Assembly: GCF_014385095.1 (NCBI RefSeq)
Contig: NZ_JACRTC010000005.1
Span: 1 to 64,000, forward strand
DNA length: 64,000 bases
Direction: 5' to 3'
Source: Zongyangia hominis
Lineage (GTDB): Bacteria; Bacillota; Clostridia; Oscillospirales; Ruminococcaceae
Position 1 is the first letter of the stretch. Each line of letters begins with the position of its first letter. Below, in pieces: positions 59,391-64,000 of this stretch. A model generated the notes under the pieces. It was not told the DNA's origin and searched no databases. It was given only the letters and a program-made list of their open reading frames with translations. Position numbers and translations under genes: made by a program.

Positions 59391-60515
59391 TCAGTCGAAG
59401 AGCATGGGCTTATTGTGGACCCGCACGCTCAGCGCCATGCCGATGGCCATATAGGTGATGAGCACCGAGGTGCCGCCGTTGGAGAGGAAGGGGAGGGTGA
59501 CGCCGATGACCGGCAGTACATTGAGGCACATGCCGATGTTGAGAACGCACTGGAAGACGATCATGGCGAAGACGCCCACGCAGATAAAGGAGCCCAGGTC
59601 GTCTTTGGAGTAGCGGGAAATCCGCAGCAGCCGCACGCAGATGCCGGTGAAGATGAGAATGACGGCGATGCAGCCGAGGAAGCCCAGCACCTCCCCGATG
59701 AAGGCGAAGATAAAGTCGTTGTGCATCTCGGGAATTTTGCGGTACTCGTCGGCGAAGAGCCCCTTGCCGGTGAGCTGCCCCGAGCCGATGGAAATGCGCC
59801 CCAGATACTGCTGCCAGCCGATATTTTTGATGTAGTCGGGGTTATCGGGATGGAAGAGGTAGAGGATGCGCAGCTTCTGATCATTGTTCATCACATAAAA
59901 CCAGGCCAGCGGCGCGGCGATGAGCACCGCCCCGAAGGCGGCCGCGATGTATTTCCAGGAGAGCCCCGCCGCAAACATCATGGAGACAAAAATGAAGATG
60001 AAGATGAGCGCGGTGCCGTCGTCCCCCTGGAAGTGGATGAGCAGCGCGGGAATCGCGCCGTGAACGCATAAAAGGGCAACGTTGCGCAGGCTGTTGATGT
60101 GGGGGCGCACCAGGGACAGGTGGTAGGAGAACGTCAAAATAAAGGAGAGCTTTAGAAGCTCCGAGGGCTGAAAGCTCATGCCGAAGGGAAGCTGAATCCA
60201 GGCGATGTCGTCGGCGCCCTCCCGCCCGGTGCCGATAAAGAAGACAAGCAATACCAAAAGAATGGCCGCCGGTGCGTGAATTTTCCACATCTTGGCCATA
60301 AAGTGGTAGTCGATTTTGGAGATGATGATGGCGGCGATGAGTCCGAGACCGGTGGCGGCTGTCTGCACCAGCATGCCGCGCAGGGTGCCGTAAAAGGCGT
60401 TATGGAAGGAAGCGAGCACCAAAAGCCCCAGAGCGGAGGCGGCCATACAGAAAAAAAGGAGCAGTTTGTCCGTACTTTTCAGATAGTCCACCACAGCGCC
60501 GAAGATTTTTTTCAT
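59391..60515 (-). CDS. rodA: SEDS peptidoglycan polymerase, RodA/FtsW type
   Basis: SEDS-family glycosyltransferase of 374 residues with about ten membrane helices. Key blocks: PFGMSFQPSELLKLSFIL (Gln-Pro-Ser-Glu), FQGDDGTALIFIFIFVSMMF (where RodA has QPDLGTA, here GDDGTA), and LPFLSNGGTSVLITYMAIGMALSV near the end. It makes glycan strands for cell elongation or spores; RodA is favoured over FtsW/SpoVE by length. AAGGAGGTG 6 nt before ATG 60515 sets the start, although the frame is open to 60698. Confidence 0.88.
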   Translation of the reverse strand: MKKIFGAVVDYLKSTDKLLLFFCMAASALGLLVLASFHNAFYGTLRGMLVQTAATGLGLIAAIIISKIDYHFMAKMWKIHAPAAILLVLLVFFIGTGREGADDIAWIQLPFGMSFQPSELLKLSFILTFSYHLSLVRPHINSLRNVALLCVHGAIPALLIHFQGDDGTALIFIFIFVSMMFAAGLSWKYIAAAFGAVLIAAPLAWFYVMNNDQKLRILYLFHPDNPDYIKNIGWQQYLGRISIGSGQLTGKGLFADEYRKIPEMHNDFIFAFIGEVLGFLGCIAVILIFTGICVRLLRISRYSKDDLGSFICVGVFAMIVFQCVLNIGMCLNVLPVIGVTLPFLSNGGTSVLITYMAIGMALSVRVHNKPMLFD

Positions 60516-60927
60516 TCGCTTCACCTCCTTTTCTTTTTTCATTGTAACGCATCCCGCGGAAAATTTCATGGACAAGTTATGAATTTGGCGGGCGGCCGGC
60601 GATTCGCGCCCATGGATGGACCGTTTAGGGCGTGCGTCGCCCGCGCCGAGGCGTCGGGGACAACGGCGGGAAACGGGGCCGCCGTGAGGCTCGTCCACCC
60701 CGATGCTGGAAAGTGGCAGACCTTATTATAGACGCAAATGGGACCCAATGCAACAAGGAGCGGCCCCCATTTTCGGCAGATTCACGCTTTTCGGCGGCAG
60801 TATCTTATGATATAATACCATTAATTATCGTCTTTACCCCTCGGCGCGGTCATGGGAAAGGAAAGCCGCCGGTGGAGAGGGGGCATTCCGTACAGGAAAA
60901 AATGGAAAGAAGAGGTGGAATAGCACC
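60516..60927. other. Divergent intergenic region rodA/fhs
   Basis: Contains the rodA promoter at 60725-60753 and thus a roughly 200-nt GC-rich rodA leader. On plus, a TATAAT at 60811-60816 precedes fhs with a poor -35. No gene supported. Confidence 0.55.
60725..60753 (-). promoter_or_regulatory. Promoter of the rodA-type gene
   Basis: Minus-strand TTGCAT - 17 nt - TATAAT. Confidence 0.8.
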
Positions 60928-62595
60928 ATGCTGACAGATATTGAGATCGCCCAGGGCTGCCAAATGCAGACCATCGACCAAATTGCCCAGAAGCTGGGCA
61001 TCCGGGAGGAAGAATTGGAGCCCTATGGGCGCTATAAGGCTAAAATTCCCGACGAAGTCATCGAGCGCTTTGCCAATGAACCCGACGGGAAGCTCGTCCT
61101 GGTGACGGCCATCAACCCGACCCCGGCGGGGGAGGGGAAGACCACCACCACCGTGGGTCTCGGGCAGGCCATGGAGAAGATCGGAAAGAAGGCGGTCATC
61201 GCCCTGCGAGAGCCTTCTTTGGGCCCGGTGTTCGGCATCAAGGGCGGCGCGGCCGGCGGCGGTTATGCACAGGTGGTGCCCATGGAGGACATCAATCTCC
61301 ACTTCACCGGCGACATGCACGCCATCACGGCGGCCAACAACCTATTGTGCGCCATCATCGACAACCACATGCAGCAGGGCAACGTCCTCGGCATCGACCC
61401 GCGGCGTATCCTCTTTAAGCGCTGCATGGACATGAACGACCGGGCGCTGCGCAACTGCATCGTGGGGTTGGGCGGAAAGGTCAACGGCGTGCCGCGGGAG
61501 GATCACTTCCAGATCACGGTGGCAAGCGAAATTATGGCCATCCTCTGCCTCTCCACCGATCTCGCCGACCTCAAAAAGCGGCTGGGTAATATCCTGGTGG
61601 CCTACACCTACGACAATCAGCCGGTCTATGCCAGGGACTTGCGGGTGGCCGGTTCCATGGCGGCGCTTTTAAAGGACGCCCTCAAGCCCAACCTGGTCCA
61701 GACGCTGGAAAACACCCCGGCGCTGATGCACGGCGGCCCCTTTGCCAACATCGCCCACGGCTGCAACTCCATCAAAGCCACCAAGCTGGCGCTTAAATTG
61801 GGAGACTACTGCATCACCGAGGCGGGCTTCGGGTCCGACCTGGGCGCGGAAAAATTTTTAGACATCAAGTGCCGCTACGGCGGACTGACTCCCTCCTGCA
61901 TCGTCATTGTGGCCACCATGCGGGCCCTCAAATATAACGCCGGAGTCCCCAAGGCCGACACCGGCATCCCCAATCCGGAGGCCCTCCAGAAGGGCATGGT
62001 CAATTTGGAGGCCCATGTGGCCAACATGAAGAGCTACGGCGTGCCGGTGGTGGTGGCCATCAACCGCTTCCTTACCGACTCTGACGAGGAGATCGCCGTC
62101 CTCTCCGATTTCTGCGAGAAAAACGGGGTGGAGTTCGCCCTGTCCGAGGTCTTTGCCAAGGGCGGCGAGGGCGGTGTGGCCCTGGCCGAAAAAGTGGTGG
62201 CCGCCTGCGAGAAGGAAAATCATTTCCACTTCCTCTATGACACCGCTCTCCCCGTCAAAGAGAAGATCGAAAAGATCGCCAAGAACATCTACGGCGCCGA
62301 CGGCGTCGTCTATACACCCCAGAGCGAAAAGAACATCAAGGAAATCGAGGACCTGGGCTTTGGAAACCTTCCCATCTGCGTGGCCAAGACCCAGTATTCC
62401 CTCTCCGACGACCCGGCCAAGCTGGGGCGGCCCACCGGCTTTACCATCACCGTCAAGGAAGCCAGAGTTTCGGCGGGCGCCGGGTTTATTGTGGTCCTTA
62501 CAGGGGATATTATGACCATGCCGGGCCTTCCCAAAGCACCGGCGGCCTGCAAAATTGATATTTCCGACGACGGGCACATCTCCGGCCTGTTCTAA
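60928..62595 (+). CDS. fhs: Formate-tetrahydrofolate ligase
   Basis: ATP-dependent formyl-tetrahydrofolate synthetase of 555 residues. P-loop [20 protein letters not shown] near residue 65, [35 protein letters not shown] and [14 protein letters not shown] are family hallmarks. It charges formate onto tetrahydrofolate, feeding purine synthesis and, if present, the Wood-Ljungdahl methyl branch. It starts behind GAAGAGGTGG and heads a plus-strand run with tsaE, tsaB and upp. Confidence 0.97.
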   Translation: MLTDIEIAQGCQMQTIDQIAQKLGIREEELEPYGRYKAKIPDEVIERFANEPDGKLVLVTAINPTPAGEGKTTTTVGLGQAMEKIGKKAVIALREPSLGPVFGIKGGAAGGGYAQVVPMEDINLHFTGDMHAITAANNLLCAIIDNHMQQGNVLGIDPRRILFKRCMDMNDRALRNCIVGLGGKVNGVPREDHFQITVASEIMAILCLSTDLADLKKRLGNILVAYTYDNQPVYARDLRVAGSMAALLKDALKPNLVQTLENTPALMHGGPFANIAHGCNSIKATKLALKLGDYCITEAGFGSDLGAEKFLDIKCRYGGLTPSCIVIVATMRALKYNAGVPKADTGIPNPEALQKGMVNLEAHVANMKSYGVPVVVAINRFLTDSDEEIAVLSDFCEKNGVEFALSEVFAKGGEGGVALAEKVVAACEKENHFHFLYDTALPVKEKIEKIAKNIYGADGVVYTPQSEKNIKEIEDLGFGNLPICVAKTQYSLSDDPAKLGRPTGFTITVKEARVSAGAGFIVVLTGDIMTMPGLPKAPAACKIDISDDGHISGLF

Positions 62596-62613
62596 AAGAA
62601 AGGCAGTACACCC

Positions 62614-63042
62614 ATGAAACACTTTATTTCCCACTCCCCTAAAGAGACCGAGCAGATCGCCGAAGCCATGGCCCGGAAGCTCCGTCCGGGGGATGTGATA
62701 GCCTTCGAGGGGGGCCTGGGCGCGGGGAAGACCGCCTTCACCCGGGGCCTCGTCCGGGGCCTTCAAATCCCGGCGGATGTTTCCAGCCCCACCTTCGCCC
62801 TGGTCAACGAGTACCGGGGGGAGGAGCGAACTCTCTACCACTTCGATATGTACCGGGTGGAGAGCTTTGAGGATCTCTACTCCACCGGTTTTTTCGATTA
62901 CTTGGACGGGGAGAGCATCCTCGCCATCGAGTGGAGCGAGAATATTTTCGGTGCCCTGCCCGACGGGGTCATCACCGTGCAGATTGAGCCCAAGGGGGAG
63001 GACTGCCGGGAAATTACCATCAAAGGAGACGACCGCTTTTGA
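62614..63042 (+). CDS. tsaE: tRNA threonylcarbamoyladenosine biosynthesis ATPase TsaE
   Basis: P-loop ATPase of 142 residues needed for t6A37 modification of ANN-decoding tRNAs. Walker A is FEGGLGAGKTAFTRGL, followed by VSSPTFALVNEY and the YHFDMYRVE motif. Its stop codon overlaps the start of tsaB by four bases, the common tsaE-tsaB arrangement. Confidence 0.95.
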   Translation: MKHFISHSPKETEQIAEAMARKLRPGDVIAFEGGLGAGKTAFTRGLVRGLQIPADVSSPTFALVNEYRGEERTLYHFDMYRVESFEDLYSTGFFDYLDGESILAIEWSENIFGALPDGVITVQIEPKGEDCREITIKGDDRF

Positions 63043-63749
63043 AGATATTAGCCATCGAGTCCTCGGCCTGCTGCGCCTCGGCGGCCATTGTGGAGGAGGG
63101 CAAGGTGTGGGGCGAGTTTTTCGGCAACACTCGACTCACCCACTCCCAGACCCTGCTGCCCATGGTGGAGGCCCTGCTCCAGTGTACGGCCATCCCCCTT
63201 GCCGGCATCGACGCATTCGCCGTGGCGGCGGGCCCCGGCTCCTTTACCGGCCTGCGCATCGGCGTGGCCGCTGTCAAGGGTTTGGCCCGCGCCCAGGATA
63301 AGCCCTGCCTCCCGGTTTCCACACTGGAGGCCATGGCCTGGGGCGAGCCGCTCTGGGACGGGTTGATTTGCGGGGTGATGGACGCCCGGTGCAAGCAGGT
63401 CTACACGGCGCTTTTTTCCGCCGAGGGGCAGAAAATCCAGCGCCTTACCCCCGACGAGGCCATCTCCCTGGACGCGCTGAGGGAGCGGCTCAAAGGGGTC
63501 GAAAAAAGCGTAGTTTTGGTTGGAGACGGGGCAGAGCTGTGCTATAATGAAGTCAAAGAGCTACCCCATGTCGCCCTCGCCGCCCCCCAGAGCCGCTTCC
63601 AGCGGGCCGCCGGGGTGGGAATGTGCGCCTGTGAGCTTTGGAAGCAGGGGGGCGCCGTCTCCGCCCAGGAGCTTTCCGTCAGCTACCTGCGGCTTCCTCA
63701 GGCCGAGCGGGAGCTTAAAAAGAAGCTGAGCAGGGATAGACTTCCCTGA
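63039..63749 (+). CDS. tsaB: tRNA threonylcarbamoyladenosine biosynthesis protein TsaB
   Basis: Actin/HSP70-like scaffold protein of 236 residues that pairs with TsaD. It begins MKILAIESSACCASAAIVEE and has the AVAAGPGSFTGLRIGVAAVKGLA block. The start codon is TTG overlapping the tsaE stop (TTTTGA), with AAAGGAG 10 nt upstream. Confidence 0.94.
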   Translation: MKILAIESSACCASAAIVEEGKVWGEFFGNTRLTHSQTLLPMVEALLQCTAIPLAGIDAFAVAAGPGSFTGLRIGVAAVKGLARAQDKPCLPVSTLEAMAWGEPLWDGLICGVMDARCKQVYTALFSAEGQKIQRLTPDEAISLDALRERLKGVEKSVVLVGDGAELCYNEVKELPHVALAAPQSRFQRAAGVGMCACELWKQGGAVSAQELSVSYLRLPQAERELKKKLSRDRLP

Positions 63750-63779
63750 CAGCGGGACAAAAGAGAAAATCGGAAGTGA

Positions 63780-64000
<221 letters not shown>

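Overview
The window is 64 kb of GC-rich chromosome from a spore-forming anaerobic Firmicute, most likely a clostridial gut or sludge bacterium (an Oscillospirales-like lineage is my best guess). The reasons are the sporulation sigma factor sigK, purine-rich Shine-Dalgarno sequences close to AGGAGG, sigma-70 promoters with 17-nt spacers, a two-gene SufCB iron-sulfur system, a formate-tetrahydrofolate ligase, and several families typical of Clostridia. No plasmid or phage structural genes are seen.

Layout. 1-700: the end of an rRNA operon (5S) followed by five tRNAs and terminators. 747-9855: a long minus-strand sugar operon: DeoR regulator, ribose/allose-type ABC transporter, cupin phosphoglucose isomerase, hexulose-phosphate synthase and isomerase, allose-type ROK kinase, and a ribulose/allulose-phosphate epimerase. 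A GntR regulator lies upstream. 10080-11910: a two-gene sulfur amino acid operon (thiazoline-carboxylate hydrolase family plus cysteine desulfidase). 11973-22565: a catabolic region with an M24 (creatinase/Xaa-Pro type) enzyme, HyuA/HyuB hydantoinase-type subunits, an NCS1 transporter, a class V PLP enzyme, a CD0519-type membrane protein and a TetR regulator. Three of its promoters carry the same 16-bp palindrome, and an orphan cobalamin-type riboswitch lies in the middle. 22841-39631: mostly housekeeping and transport (P1 peptidase, Fpg-like protein, two Gfo/Idh oxidoreductases, NSS symporter, CTP synthase with a carA remnant in front of it, family-4 uracil-DNA glycosylase, PduL, an Erythrin-Vit1 protein, a Ytr-type ABC operon).

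39796-49522 is the most striking part. A single sigK gene lies on the minus strand in three pieces, separated by two different skin-like elements of about 3.7 and 5.3 kb. Each element has its own large serine recombinase. Joining the two pairs of junctions restores an uninterrupted SigK of about 235 residues, and the reconstructed element circles give palindromic attP sites. One element carries the cell's sufCB genes. In both elements the stop codon of the recombinase is supplied by the sigK side of the junction, so excision would lengthen each recombinase.

49888-64000 holds housekeeping genes: a zinc alcohol dehydrogenase, XRE regulator, YbaK, CorA, FucO-type alcohol dehydrogenase, RarA, an esterase, a CAP-domain lipoprotein, GlyA, a RodA-type SEDS protein, Fhs, TsaE, TsaB and the start of upp. 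Calls rest on reading motifs and DNA signals by eye. No database search was run, so family names reflect recognition and not alignment scores.
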